A stretch of 64,000 nt of DNA from Actinoplanes auranticolor (GCF_018332655.1 NZ_BOQL01000032.1:1-64000); one strand, 5' to 3'; counted from the stretch's first letter, positions 7,518 through 16,079 are shown. The notes: generated by a model not told the origin, from the letters alone. Program-made: numbers and translations.

Positions 7518-8566
7518 GCCTGGACGCGCGGCTGGTCGTCCGGCGCGACGGCTTCACGCTGGACGCCGTGCTGCGCGCGGAGGCCGGTGAGGTGGTGGCG
7601 CTGCTCGGCCCGAACGGCGCCGGCAAGACCACCGCATTGCGGGCCCTGGCCGGGCTCGTCCCCCTGGACGACGGACACATCGAGCTCGACGGGGAACGCC
7701 TGGACGACCCGGCGGGCAAGCTGTTCACCGCGCCCGAGCACCGGCACATCGGCGTGGTCTTCCAGGACTATCTGCTGTTCCCCCATCTGTCCGCAGTGGA
7801 GAACGTCGCCTTCGGACCACGCTGCCGGGGCGTGCCGCGAGCGCGGGCCCGCGCTGACGCCGCCGAGCTGCTGGGCCGGGTCGGGCTCGCCGAGCACACC
7901 GGCAAGAAGCCGCGGCAGCTCTCCGGTGGCCAGGCGCAGCGGGTGGCCCTGGCCCGGGCGCTCGCCACCGGACCGCGCCTGCTGCTGCTCGACGAGCCGC
8001 TCGCCGCGCTGGACGCCCGGACCCGGCTCGACACCCGGGCCCACCTGCGCGGCCACCTGGCCGGGCACGCCGGGCCGACCGTGCTGGTCACCCACGACCC
8101 GCTGGACGCGATGATGCTCGCCGACCGGCTCGTCATCCTGGAGCACGGCCGGGTGGTGCAGACCGGCGACGCGGCCGCGATCACGTCGCGGCCGCGCACC
8201 GACTACGTGGCCCGCCTGGTGGGGCTCAATCTCTACCGCGGCCGGGCGGACGGCGAGCTGGTCCGGATCACCGACGACTTCGCCCTGACCACCGCCACCC
8301 CGCAGCACGGCGACGTGTTCGTGGCCTTTCCGCCCGCCGCGGTCGCCCTGTACGCGGCACGCCCCGACGGGAGTCCCCGCAACACCTGGCGGGCGACCGT
8401 GGCGGCCGTCTCCCGGCACGGGGACGCGCTGCGCATCGAGCTGACCGGGGCCGTCACGGTGGCCGCCGACGTGACGCCGGCGGCCGCCGTGCAGCTGGGA
8501 CTCGAGCCCGGCCGGGAGGTCTGGGCCAGCCTCAAAGCAACCGAGGCAACGAGTTATCCGGCCTGA
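7514..8566 (+). CDS. modC: Molybdate ABC transporter ATP-binding protein ModC
   Basis: 350 aa. Walker A GPNGAGKT at about residues 34-41, signature LSGGQAQRVALARAL, Walker B LLLLDEPLAALD, switch His in VTHDPLDAM. The C-terminal quarter (from about 235) is a TOBE-type molybdate domain (TWRATVAAVSRHGDALRIELTG, ADVTPAAAVQLGLEPGREVWASLKATE). The GTG start overlaps the modB stop as GTGA. Last gene of the mod operon; its 3' end overlaps an antisense rhamnosidase remnant by 13 nt. Confidence 0.92.
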   Translation: MSLDARLVVRRDGFTLDAVLRAEAGEVVALLGPNGAGKTTALRALAGLVPLDDGHIELDGERLDDPAGKLFTAPEHRHIGVVFQDYLLFPHLSAVENVAFGPRCRGVPRARARADAAELLGRVGLAEHTGKKPRQLSGGQAQRVALARALATGPRLLLLDEPLAALDARTRLDTRAHLRGHLAGHAGPTVLVTHDPLDAMMLADRLVILEHGRVVQTGDAAAITSRPRTDYVARLVGLNLYRGRADGELVRITDDFALTTATPQHGDVFVAFPPAAVALYAARPDGSPRNTWRATVAAVSRHGDALRIELTGAVTVAADVTPAAAVQLGLEPGREVWASLKATEATSYPA

Positions 8567-8970
8567 GCTGTGAAGGTGTTCCAGCCGGCGAAGTTCTGCC
8601 CGAGGTCGGCGATGAAGACGCCGGGTCTGGGCTGGATGATGCTCTTCGGCCGCGTTGTGACCAGGTCGACAGTGCTCTGCGCGGTGGCGACCCGGACCCG
8701 GCCGAGGACGCCGGCCGGACCCGCAGTCGTGTTGCGCGCGGCGATCGTCAGGGTGTTGCGGCCGGGCCCGAGGGCGGCGGCCAGGTCGACGTAGCGGGCG
8801 GTCTTCCAGGAGTCGGCGGCGCGTGGGGAGCCGGCGAGGTACGTGTCGTTGAACCAGACGTCGACGGTGTCGTCGCCGGTCGGCACCAGCTGGGCATCGG
8901 CGTAAGGGCCGGTCGGGCGGTGAACGTGCGGCGCAGGTAGCGGGTGGCGGCCGAACCACGAGATCCACTC
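8554..8970 (-). pseudogene. Remnant of a GH78 alpha-L-rhamnosidase (N-terminal carbohydrate-binding region)
   Basis: Read on the minus strand, three pieces fit the N-terminal part of bacterial rhamnosidases. EWISWF, then in a second frame SAATRYLRRTFTARPALT, then back in the first frame DAQLVPTGDDTVDVWFNDTY and SPRAADSWKTARYVDL up to GRVRVATAQSTVDLV. The next residues, QPRPGVFIADLGQNFAGW, normally lie much further along the family, so an internal deletion is implied. It then ends at a stop. Two frameshifts, an internal deletion and loss of the catalytic (alpha/alpha)6 domain mark a pseudogene. It fills the 421-nt gap after modC. Confidence 0.7.
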
Positions 8971-8987
8971 AAGGGGGGCGGGATACG

Positions 8988-9575
8988 GTGGTCCGCGTGC
9001 AGGCACTCGAACTCGCCGACTACCGCGCGGCGGTGGCCCGGATCTATCTGACCGCGACCGATCTCTCCGACTTCCGCGCCCGGCGTGACGAGCTGTTCGC
9101 GTACCACCCCCAGTCACCGATCCCGAGCACCGGCGACTTCGAGGGTCTGTCCTACTTCCCGCCGAGCGAGCAGTTCCGCGCCGAGGTGGAGTTGCGCCCG
9201 GCACCGGGCGGGATCGACATCGACACGGGTGGCCCGGACGGCGTCTGCCACTACGACCGGGTGGGCATCCTGGACACCCCGTGGGGCGAGCTGTCGCTGT
9301 GGTGGCTGGCCGCGTACGGCGGCGGCCTGTTCCTGCCGGTCCGCGACGCGACCTGCGGCCCCCAGTCGTACGGCGGCGGGCGCTACCTGACCGACACGGT
9401 GAAGGGCACCCACGGCCGCGGCCTGGAGATGGTGTCCCGCACCCGCGTCCTGCTGGACCTCAACTACCTCTACAACCCGAGCTGCGCGTACGACGACCAG
9501 TGGCTCTGCCCCCTCGCGCCCCCGGAGAACAGGCTGACCACCGCGATCACCGCCGGTGAGCTGAAGTACCACTGA
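8988..9575 (+). CDS. DUF1684 domain-containing protein
   Basis: 195 aa from GTG 8988, which has AAGGGGGG about 9 nt upstream. A leaderless start at GTG 8997 is also credible, since TACGGT at 8984-8989 would serve as its -10. DUF1684 marks: DFRARRDELFAYHPQSPI near the N terminus, LSLWWLAAYGGGLFLPVRDAT in the middle, and the closing DLNYLYNPSCAYDDQWLCPLAPPE / NRLTTAITAGEL, read here in parts. No signal peptide. The biochemical role of the family is not established. Stands alone between the rhamnosidase remnant and the next plus-strand gene. Confidence 0.85.
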   Translation: MVRVQALELADYRAAVARIYLTATDLSDFRARRDELFAYHPQSPIPSTGDFEGLSYFPPSEQFRAEVELRPAPGGIDIDTGGPDGVCHYDRVGILDTPWGELSLWWLAAYGGGLFLPVRDATCGPQSYGGGRYLTDTVKGTHGRGLEMVSRTRVLLDLNYLYNPSCAYDDQWLCPLAPPENRLTTAITAGELKYH

Positions 9576-9633
9576 CCGGGGCGCGTCCGATTTCTTCAAG
9601 ACGGTGCCGCCGCCGGGCTCCTACGCTGCGGCC

Positions 9634-10497
9634 ATGGATGATGTCTTCGCCGCCGCCGAGCGGTTCGTCCGGGCCGAGGCCCGGCTGCTGGAGCAACGCC
9701 TGTTCGACACGCTCTTCCACGGGGCACCGGCGAGCGGGGTCGTCGACGCCCTGCGGGGTTACCAGAACGAGGACGGCGGTTTCGGCCACGGGCTCGAGCC
9801 GGACAAGTGCGGCCCGGCCAGCCTGCCCCTGGACGTCGAGATCGCCCTGCAGACGCTGGTCGCCGCCCGGGCCACCGATGCGGAGATGCTGCGCCGGGCG
9901 GCCGGCTTCCTCGACAGCGTCGCCGTCGACGGCGCGGTGTCCCTGGCCGCGCCGGTCATCGAGGACTATCCCCGCGCCGAGCACATGACGGACTGGACCT
10001 ACGTTCCCGGGCTGAACCCGACCGCCGGTCTGGCCGGCCTGCTGTACGAGCTCGACGTCACCCACCCGTGGCGTGACGCGGCCACCCGCTACTGCTGGCA
10101 GGCGCTGGAGGAGAACCCGCCCGACGACGCGCACGCCCTGCTGGAGGTCTTCGGCTTCCTGGCCCACGTGCCCGACCGGGACCGGGCGGACAAGCTGGCG
10201 CCCGCCCTGACCGAGCGCCTGATGACCACCCCGATGTTCCACCTCGACCCCGAGGCCGAGGGCTACGGCCTGACCCCGCTGCACTTCGCCCCGGCCGCGG
10301 ACTCACCCTGGCGGCCGCTGTTCACCGACGCCCAGCTCGACGGCCACCTCGACCACCTGCTGCGGGCCCAGCAGCCCGACGGTGGCTGGCCGCTCACCTG
10401 GGACCCGCCGAGCACCGCGGCCCGGCTGGCCTGGCGTGGCCGGGTCACCGTGGAGGCGCTCCGCACGCTGGAGTCGTACGGCCGGCTGCGACGATGA
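9634..10497 (+). CDS. Prenyltransferase/terpenoid-cyclase-fold repeat protein
   Basis: 287 aa from ATG 9634; TACGCT at 9622-9627 ends 6 nt before it, so a leaderless transcript is likely and the upstream in-frame ATG at 9604 is not used. Two clear QW-like repeats, YQNEDGGFGHGLEPD near residue 45 and LRAQQPDGGWPLTWD near 248, with helical spacing between, indicate the alpha/alpha toroid of squalene-hopene cyclases and prenyltransferases. It is much shorter than a true cyclase and lacks a DXDD motif, so catalysis is uncertain. No isoprenoid genes are nearby. Confidence 0.75.
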   Translation: MDDVFAAAERFVRAEARLLEQRLFDTLFHGAPASGVVDALRGYQNEDGGFGHGLEPDKCGPASLPLDVEIALQTLVAARATDAEMLRRAAGFLDSVAVDGAVSLAAPVIEDYPRAEHMTDWTYVPGLNPTAGLAGLLYELDVTHPWRDAATRYCWQALEENPPDDAHALLEVFGFLAHVPDRDRADKLAPALTERLMTTPMFHLDPEAEGYGLTPLHFAPAADSPWRPLFTDAQLDGHLDHLLRAQQPDGGWPLTWDPPSTAARLAWRGRVTVEALRTLESYGRLRR

Positions 10498-10501
10498 GGT
10501 C

Positions 10502-11533
10502 ATGCGTGCGGTGATCTACGACCGGTTCGGTGAGCTGCCCGAGCTGCGCGACGTCCGTGACCCCGAGCCACCCGAGGGCGGGGTCGTCGTCGCCGTCCGC
10601 GCGACCGGGCTGTGCCGCAGCGACTGGCACGGCTGGCGCGGCCACGACACCGACATCCGGCTGCCGCACGTGCCGGGTCACGAGTTCGCCGGCGAGATCG
10701 CCGCCGTGGGTGCGGGTGTCCGGGGCTGGCGGGCCGGCGACCGCGTCACCGCGCCCTTCGTCTGCGCGTGCGGGACGTGCCCGGCCTGCCTCGCCGGCGA
10801 CCAGCAGGTCTGCCACCGGCAGGAGCAGCCGGGCTTCACCTACTGGGGCTCGTTCGCCGAGCTGGTCGTCGTGCCGCACGCCGAGACCAATCTCGTGCGC
10901 CTGAGCGACGGGATCGGCTTCGCCGCGGCGGCCACGCTGGGCTGCCGGTTCGCCACGGCGTTCCGCGCGGTGGTGACCCAGGGCCGGGTCCGTCCCGGCG
11001 AGTGGGTCGCCGTGCACGGATGCGGCGGCGTCGGGCTGTCCGCGGTGATGATCGCCGTGTCAGCGGGGGCCCGGGTGGTCGCCGTCGACGTGTCGGCCGG
11101 GGCGCTGGCCCTGGCCCGGCGGTTCGGCGCGACCGCCACGGTCGACGCGACGACACCGGCCGTCGCGGCGGTCCGGGAGATCACCGGCGGCGGCGCGCAC
11201 GTCTCCCTCGACGCGCTGGGCAGCCAGGTCACCCTCACAGCTTCGATCGAGGGGCTGCGCCGGCGGGGGCGGCACGTGCAGGTGGGACTGCTGCCGGCGG
11301 TGACCGGACGGCCGGCGGTGCCGATGGAGCTGGTCGTCGCGCACGAGCTGGAGATCCTGGGCAGCCACGGGATGCCGGCGCACGCGTACCCGGAGATGTT
11401 GTCGCTGGTGGAGACGGGCGCACTGCGCCCCGGCGAGCTGGTCACCGGCGAGCTCGCGCTGGCCGGCGCCCCGGCGGCCCTGGCCGCCATGGACGGCGGC
11501 GCCCCGGCCGGCGTCCAGGTCATCGTGCCCTGA
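10502..11533 (+). CDS. Zinc-dependent alcohol dehydrogenase (MDR family)
   Basis: 343 aa from ATG 10502, 4 nt after the preceding stop. Catalytic zinc ligands C38 (GLCRSD), H60-E61 (PGHEF). Structural zinc cysteines C90, C93, C96 and C104 in CGTCPACLAGDQQVC. Rossmann motif VHGCGGVGLSAVMIA followed by VVAVDVSAGALALARRFGA; the VDVS acidic end suggests NAD(H). Oxidises an alcohol or reduces an aldehyde in the cytoplasm; substrate cannot be told from sequence. Close spacing hints at co-transcription with the upstream gene. Confidence 0.9.
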   Translation: MRAVIYDRFGELPELRDVRDPEPPEGGVVVAVRATGLCRSDWHGWRGHDTDIRLPHVPGHEFAGEIAAVGAGVRGWRAGDRVTAPFVCACGTCPACLAGDQQVCHRQEQPGFTYWGSFAELVVVPHAETNLVRLSDGIGFAAAATLGCRFATAFRAVVTQGRVRPGEWVAVHGCGGVGLSAVMIAVSAGARVVAVDVSAGALALARRFGATATVDATTPAVAAVREITGGGAHVSLDALGSQVTLTASIEGLRRRGRHVQVGLLPAVTGRPAVPMELVVAHELEILGSHGMPAHAYPEMLSLVETGALRPGELVTGELALAGAPAALAAMDGGAPAGVQVIVP

Positions 11534-11588
11534 GCCCCTCGTACTTTGGGACGATCTGGCGGCGGTGACCCATCCGTACGATCAGCAC

Positions 11589-12704
11589 GTGTTCGAACTG
11601 CTGCGCTCGATCCGGGACGAGCCCCGTTCCCCGCACCCGCCGGCGCGGGTGTGGCGGGACTGGGCGCTGGTCGGCGTGCTCGTGCCGCTCGCCGTGCTCG
11701 AGGGACTGCTGCGTCCCGGGATGCCGTGGCGGGTCGTGTCGGTCGTTGTGGTGGTCGCGCTGGTGCCGACCCTGCTGTGGCGCCGGACCCGCCCGCTGCT
11801 GATGGTGGCGATCGGCTTCGGGGTCAGCGGGATCATCCCGGCCCAGGAGATGTACACGGTCGCCTTCGTGCTGATCCTGCTCTACGCCCTGCTGCGCTGG
11901 GGGTCCGGCCGTGAGGCCGTGCTCGGGCTGGCCGTCGTGCTCGCCAAGGGCGTGCTCGCCGCGGCCTTCGGGCAACTCGCCCCGGCCGACCTGGTCGCCG
12001 GTCCCGCCGTCATCTCCGCGACCGTGGCCCTCGGCCTGGCCGCGCGGTACCGGGCCCGGGCCCGCCGGCGCGAGCTGGAGCAGGTCGCGCTGCTCGAACG
12101 CGAACGACTGGCCCGGGACCTGCACGACACCGTGGCGCACCACGTGTCCGCGATGGCCATCCGGGCCCAGGCCGGCCTGGCCACCGCGCCGGGCGACCCG
12201 GCCGCCGCCACGGACGCCCTGCGGATCATCGAGGCCGAGGCGTCCCTGGCGCTGGCCGAGATGCGCAGCATGGTGCGGGTGCTGCGGCACGACCGGCCGG
12301 CCGGTCGCGACCCCGGACCCCGCCTCGCCGACCTGGCGACGCTCGCGGACGGCTCCCGGTCCGGCCCGCCGGTCGACGTGGGGATCACCGGCGATCTCAC
12401 CGGCGTGCCGTCGCCGGTCGGTGCGGCCGTCTTCCGGCTGGCCCAGGAGTCGGTCACCAACGCCCGCCGGCACGCCCGGCACGCGAAGCGGATCGAGGTC
12501 CGGGTCAGCGCCGATCCCACCTCGGTACGGCTGCGGGTCAGCGACGACGGGCAGACCCGCCCGCGCCGCCGGAACGCCCCCGGATACGGCCTGATCGGCA
12601 TGATCGAGCGCGCCGAGCTGCTGGGCGGCACCTGTACGGCCGGCCCCGACCCGGCCGGCGGCTGGACCGTCACCGCGGTGCTGCCCCGCGCGGCGCCGGC
12701 GTGA
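11589..12704 (+). CDS. Sensor histidine kinase, NarL-type two-component system
   Basis: 371 aa from GTG 11589 (TACGAT at 11577-11582 ends 6 nt before it); GTG 11565 would add 8 residues. N-terminal half holds about four to five TM helices (ALVGVLVPLAVLEGLL, VVSVVVVVALVPTLLW, LLMVAIGFGVSGIIP, AFVLILLYALLRWG). HisKA_3 dimerisation helix with the phosphorylated His in ERLARDLHDTVAHHVSAMA; HATPase N-box FRLAQESVTNARRHAR, G-boxes VSDDGQT and GYGLIGMIERAELLGG. Signals to the response regulator at 12701, whose start overlaps its stop. Stimulus unknown. Confidence 0.9.
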   Translation: MFELLRSIRDEPRSPHPPARVWRDWALVGVLVPLAVLEGLLRPGMPWRVVSVVVVVALVPTLLWRRTRPLLMVAIGFGVSGIIPAQEMYTVAFVLILLYALLRWGSGREAVLGLAVVLAKGVLAAAFGQLAPADLVAGPAVISATVALGLAARYRARARRRELEQVALLERERLARDLHDTVAHHVSAMAIRAQAGLATAPGDPAAATDALRIIEAEASLALAEMRSMVRVLRHDRPAGRDPGPRLADLATLADGSRSGPPVDVGITGDLTGVPSPVGAAVFRLAQESVTNARRHARHAKRIEVRVSADPTSVRLRVSDDGQTRPRRRNAPGYGLIGMIERAELLGGTCTAGPDPAGGWTVTAVLPRAAPA

Positions 12705-13357
12705 GCATCCGGGTGGTCGTCGCCGACGACCAGGAGATCGTCCGGACCGGGCTCACGATGATCCTCAACTCGCAGCCGGGCATCGAGGTGATCGGCCAGG
12801 CCGCGAACGGCCGACGGGCGGTCGAACTGGCCCGGCACCTGCGGCCCGACGTGTGCCTGTTCGACATCCGGATGCCCGGTGTCGACGGCATCGCGGCGAC
12901 CCGGGCGCTGGCCGGGCCGGACGTCGCCGATCCGCTCGCGGTCGTCGTCATCACGACCTTCGACCTCGACGAGTACGTGTACGCCGCGCTGCGCGCCGGG
13001 GCCCGCGGCTTCCTGCTCAAGGACGCCGGGACGGCGATGCTGGCCCAGGCCGTGCACGCCGCCGCCGACGGGGAGGCGTTGATCGCGCCGAGCATCACCG
13101 CGCGCCTGCTGCGGACCTTCGCCAACTCGGGACCCGCGGCGGCGACGCAGCCCGTCGATCCGCTGACCGACCGCGAGGAGCAGGTCCTGGGCGCGGTGGC
13201 GCGCGGCCGGACCAACGCCGAGATCGCCGCCGAGCTGCACATCACCCTCAGCACGGTGAAGACCCACGTCACCAGCCTGATGAACAAGCTCGGCGCCCGG
13301 AACCGGGTGGAGATCGTGATCTGGGCGTACGAGACGCACCGGGTGGCCGGGCGCTGA
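12701..13357 (+). CDS. NarL/FixJ-family response regulator
   Basis: 218 aa, GTG start overlapping the kinase stop by 4 nt. Receiver domain residues 1-120: acidic pocket VVVADDQE, phospho-Asp in DVCLFDIRMPGVDG (about D53), T in VVVITTFD and K in FLLKDAG. LuxR-type HTH near residues 150-212: LTDREEQVLGAVARGRTNAEIAAEL, read in two parts, and LSTVKTHVTSLMNKLGARNRV. Acts with the adjacent histidine kinase; target genes are not evident here. Confidence 0.92.
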   Translation: MSIRVVVADDQEIVRTGLTMILNSQPGIEVIGQAANGRRAVELARHLRPDVCLFDIRMPGVDGIAATRALAGPDVADPLAVVVITTFDLDEYVYAALRAGARGFLLKDAGTAMLAQAVHAAADGEALIAPSITARLLRTFANSGPAAATQPVDPLTDREEQVLGAVARGRTNAEIAAELHITLSTVKTHVTSLMNKLGARNRVEIVIWAYETHRVAGR

Positions 13358-13429
13358 CGCCGAAAGTACGGCACGGCCACCGGACCTGGGACCGATGAGC
13401 CGGCCCGCTCCGCTCGACACGATCAGGCT

Positions 13430-14182
13430 ATGACGAAATCCTCCTCAGCGGCCGAGTGGCGGGTCACGGCGGGTCTGCTGGTGCTCAGCGCCGTACCCGT
13501 GATCGCCGGGGCCTCCCGGGTGGCCGAACTGGCCTCCGGCGCCGAGGCCACGCCGGCCAACGCCCGCTTCCTCGCCGTACCGCTCCCGGTGGTCGTGCAC
13601 ATCATCAGCGCCTCCCTCTTCTGCCTGCTGGGGGCGCTGCAGTTCCACCGGGGGCTGCGCCGGCGCCGGCCGCGGTGGCACCGGATCGCCGGCCGCGTCC
13701 TGGTGCCGTGCGGGCTGGCCGCGGCGGGGACCGGGCTGTGGATGACCCTGTACTACCCGCTGCCGGCGGGCGACGGCGCCCGCTTCGGCGCCCTGGGGCT
13801 GGCCCGGCTGGGCTTCGGCACGGTCATGGCGGTGGCGATCGTGCTCAGCTTCCTGGCGATCCGGCGGCGCGACATCGTCCGGCACCGGGCCTGGATGATC
13901 CGGGCGTACGCCATCGGCCTGGGCGCGGGCACCCAGGTGCTGACCCACGTGCCGTGGGTGCTGGTGGCCGGTCAGCCCGGCACCGGCACCCGGGCGGTAC
14001 TGATGATCGCCGGCTGGGTGATCAACGTGGTGCTGGCGGAACGGATCATCCGGCGCCGTCCCCGCCCGGTCAGGTCACGCCCGGGCGCCGCCGTCGACCG
14101 GGAGCACGGCGCCGGTCACGAACGAGGCCCGGTCGCTGAGCGGCCACGCCGCGGCCTCGGCGATCTCGGCCGGATCGGCTGA
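13430..14182 (+). CDS. DUF2306 family membrane protein with an apparently non-native C-terminal tail
   Basis: 250 aa, ATG 13430. Six to seven TM helices: VTAGLLVLSAVPVIAG, PLPVVVHIISASLFCLLGAL, VLVPCGLAAAGTGLWMTL, FGTVMAVAIVLSFLAIR, WMIRAYAIGLGAGTQVLTHV, AVLMIAGWVINVVLAERII. DUF2306 signs: HRGLRRRRPRWHRIAGR and RHRAWMIRAYAIG. The family resembles small heme/quinone-type membrane proteins; function unknown. From about 14072 on, the last 36 residues are read from the strand opposite a decayed SDR C terminus, so the original stop has probably been lost. Confidence 0.8.
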   Translation: MTKSSSAAEWRVTAGLLVLSAVPVIAGASRVAELASGAEATPANARFLAVPLPVVVHIISASLFCLLGALQFHRGLRRRRPRWHRIAGRVLVPCGLAAAGTGLWMTLYYPLPAGDGARFGALGLARLGFGTVMAVAIVLSFLAIRRRDIVRHRAWMIRAYAIGLGAGTQVLTHVPWVLVAGQPGTGTRAVLMIAGWVINVVLAERIIRRRPRPVRSRPGAAVDREHGAGHERGPVAERPRRGLGDLGRIG

Positions 14183-14270
14183 ACGGCGCAGCGGCGTCCG
14201 GCGACGAGGCGGTCCGTCAGGCCGGGCGAGTCCGCCTCCCACGCTAGCGTTGTTGACGATGGCACCACGC
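14075..14270 (-). pseudogene. Remnant of a short-chain dehydrogenase (SDR) C terminus
   Basis: On the minus strand the end of the frame reads RRSADPAEIAEAAAWPLSDR then ASFVTGAVLPVDGGARA, the classical SDR C terminus. GLTDRLVAG, which should precede it, is in another frame, and immediately before that lies GAIVNNASV, a motif that normally sits about 80 residues earlier. So there is a frameshift and a large internal deletion, and no start or Rossmann GxxxGxG. Overlaps the DUF2306 gene in antisense. The 14183-14382 gap contains this fragment and further degenerate sequence with no gene. Confidence 0.7.
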
Positions 14271-14382
14271 GGCGCACCGGACGGTCGATCCGCCGGGTGG
14301 TCGTCCCGGACGAGGAGTACCGGCAGGGCTGCTCGCCGCCGACCTGCTGGGCCGCCCGCGATCAGCATCGAGGACTACCTGA

Positions 14383-14931
14383 TCAGTTCGCTGCCCGCCG
14401 GTCCGGGGCGATGAGCGACCACACCTCGGTGTCGTGGCGGACACCTTTGTAGAGGAACTCGCCGCGCAGCACGCCGTCGAGGCGCATCCCGAGGCGGCGG
14501 GCGATGTTCGCGCTCGCCGTGTTGTCCGTGCGGCAGTGCCACTCGACGCGGTAGATGCCGCGCACCTCGAACGCCCAGTCGATGATGAGCCGGGCGGACC
14601 GGGTGATCAGGCCGCGGCCCTGGGCGGCCGGCTCCAGCCAGCAGCCGACCTCGCAGGTGCCCGCGGCCACGTCGAAGTGGACGAACATCACGCCGCCGAC
14701 GAGGACCCCGTCGAGCCAGATGCCGTGCAGCCGGCCACTGTCGCTCGCGGCCTTGTCCGCGTAGCGCTGCAGGGTCGCCGTCGCGGACTCCAGGTCGGCG
14801 CTGAGGCCCGCCCACGGGATCCACGGATCCACGGTCTCGCGGGCCCGGTCCATGTGGGCGAGGAATTCCGGCGCCTGCCACGGTTCCAGCGGCCGCAGCT
14901 GGGCTCCCCCGCCAAGATCGATCGCGTACAT
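14383..14931 (-). CDS. GNAT N-acetyltransferase (RimJ/RimL type)
   Basis: 182 aa from ATG 14931. The minus-strand -10 TAGGCT at 14938-14943 lies 6 nt before the start (leaderless). GNAT motif A appears as CEVGCWLEPAAQGRGLITRS with the acetyl-CoA pyrophosphate loop AAQGRGL; motif B as HCRTDNTASANIARRLGM, the RimJ-like N-x-x-S-x-x-x-x-x-x-G pattern. N terminus LRPLEPWQAPEFLAHMDRARE. Acetylates an amine, possibly a ribosomal protein N terminus; substrate unproven. Lies 9 nt from the MBL gene upstream on the same strand. Confidence 0.88.
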   Translation of the reverse strand: MYAIDLGGGAQLRPLEPWQAPEFLAHMDRARETVDPWIPWAGLSADLESATATLQRYADKAASDSGRLHGIWLDGVLVGGVMFVHFDVAAGTCEVGCWLEPAAQGRGLITRSARLIIDWAFEVRGIYRVEWHCRTDNTASANIARRLGMRLDGVLRGEFLYKGVRHDTEVWSLIAPDRRAAN

Positions 14932-14940
14932 CCCGGCAGC

Positions 14941-15669
14941 CTACCCAGGCGTGACGGCGAGCCCGGGCACCGCGACCCCGACCGGGCCGGGGTATTCGGC
15001 CGCCGCCTCGGCGATCGCGGCACTGTGATCGGTGCCCGGCCACAGGTGGGCGAGCAGCAGGCGACGCACCCCGGCTTCCCGGGCCTGCCGGCCCGCATCC
15101 CGCGGGCCACTGAGCAGACCCAGATCCTCCTGCGGTACGGCGCCCGGATGCGTCGCGTCGGCGATCAGCAGGTCCGCGTCCCGGGCCAGCGCCACCACCT
15201 CGGGACTCGGACCGCAGTCCCCCGTGTACGCCAGCACCCGCCCACCGGCCGCCAGCCGGATCCCCGCGTTCGGCACGTAGTGCGGCAGCAACCGCGTCGA
15301 CGCGGCGAACGGGCCGATCCGCAGCGGCTCCCCCGGCGTGATCTCGTGCAGCACGTACGCGTCGTCCAGCATCCCCGGCCGGTCCAGCGCCAGCACCGCG
15401 TCCAGGGCGCCCGGCAGCGCGTAGACCGGCAGCGGCGCCGGCGGATCCGCGCTGAATGCCCGGGCGCGCAGCAGCGGGTTGAGATCCGCGCAGTGGTCGA
15501 GATGGCCGTGGCTGACGAAGACAGCGTCGACCGGCCCGGGCAGCCGCGGCATGGTGCCGTAGCCGAGATCGAGCACCAGCCGGAAGCCGTCGTGCTCGAC
15601 GAGGTAGCCGCTGCAGGCCGAGCCGGGTTCCGGCCACGCACCGCAGGCCCCCAGCACGGTCATCCGCAT
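14941..15669 (-). CDS. Metallo-beta-lactamase-fold hydrolase (RNase Z-like)
   Basis: 242 aa from ATG 15669 (ATG 15663 is two codons on and equally possible). The N terminus MRMTVLGACGAWPEPGSACS is typical of this group. Metal-binding HGHLDH at residues 54-59; later ligands probably the His in PHYVPN, Asp in YTGDCGPS and His in LLLAHLWPG. The fold covers cyclic-nucleotide and phosphodiester hydrolases as well as tRNase Z; this branch is short and uncharacterised. Cytoplasmic. Same strand as the GNAT gene, which has its own predicted promoter inside this gene's end. Confidence 0.85.
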   Translation of the reverse strand: MRMTVLGACGAWPEPGSACSGYLVEHDGFRLVLDLGYGTMPRLPGPVDAVFVSHGHLDHCADLNPLLRARAFSADPPAPLPVYALPGALDAVLALDRPGMLDDAYVLHEITPGEPLRIGPFAASTRLLPHYVPNAGIRLAAGGRVLAYTGDCGPSPEVVALARDADLLIADATHPGAVPQEDLGLLSGPRDAGRQAREAGVRRLLLAHLWPGTDHSAAIAEAAAEYPGPVGVAVPGLAVTPG

Positions 15670-15746
15670 CCGCAACCGCCACTCAGCGGATTCACAACAA
15701 AAAGCCGCATAGTGGAGAGCGCCCCCGTCCGGCCTTGGAGGTCTTC

Positions 15747-16025
15747 ATGGGTCTCGTGCTCGCCCTCGTGAGCTTGGTGTTGCTGCTGCTGCAGGTGTTG
15801 CTGATCGCCCGTGCGGTGCTCGACTGGACCGTGGCGCTGGCCGGACCGTCCGCGTACGGCTCCGTGCGTTCCCGGCTCACCGCCGCGGTGCACGCGGTGA
15901 CCGAACCGATCCTGGCCCCGGTCCGCCGCGTGGTGCCGCCGCTGCGTCTCGGCGGGATGTCCCTCGACCTGGCGTTCATCGTGGTCTTCCTGGCCATCGT
16001 GATCATCCGCTCGCTCATCGGCTGA
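15747..16025 (+). CDS. YggT family membrane protein
   Basis: 92 aa. ATG 15747 is chosen over the TTG at 15735 because GGAGG at 15737-15741 sits 5 nt before it. Two membrane helices: LVLALVSLVLLLLQVLLIAR at the N terminus and LDLAFIVVFLAIVIIRSLIG at the C terminus, joined by the family's VHAVTEPILAPVRRVVPPLR loop. YggT proteins often sit in division (sepF) clusters or with ion transport; here it stands alone and is followed by a strong terminator. Confidence 0.9.
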   Translation: MGLVLALVSLVLLLLQVLLIARAVLDWTVALAGPSAYGSVRSRLTAAVHAVTEPILAPVRRVVPPLRLGGMSLDLAFIVVFLAIVIIRSLIG

Positions 16026-16041
16026 CCCCGCCCCGACGCAC

Positions 16042-16075
16042 CGACGGCCCGGCTGATCACTCAGCCGGGCCGTCG
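16042..16075. terminator. Strong hairpin between convergent genes
   Basis: CGACGGCCCGGCTGA (16042-16056) pairs perfectly with TCAGCCGGGCCGTCG (16061-16075) around a TCAC loop. It lies between the YggT stop (16025) and the stop of the minus-strand gene (16080), so it can end transcription in both directions; no T-tract. Confidence 0.8.
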
Positions 16076-16079
16076 TGGC

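Noticed and set aside
9634..10497. Considered as a terpene cyclase, which would hint at a biosynthetic cluster
   Set aside because: Too short, no DXDD or DDXXD motif, and no isoprenoid genes nearby.
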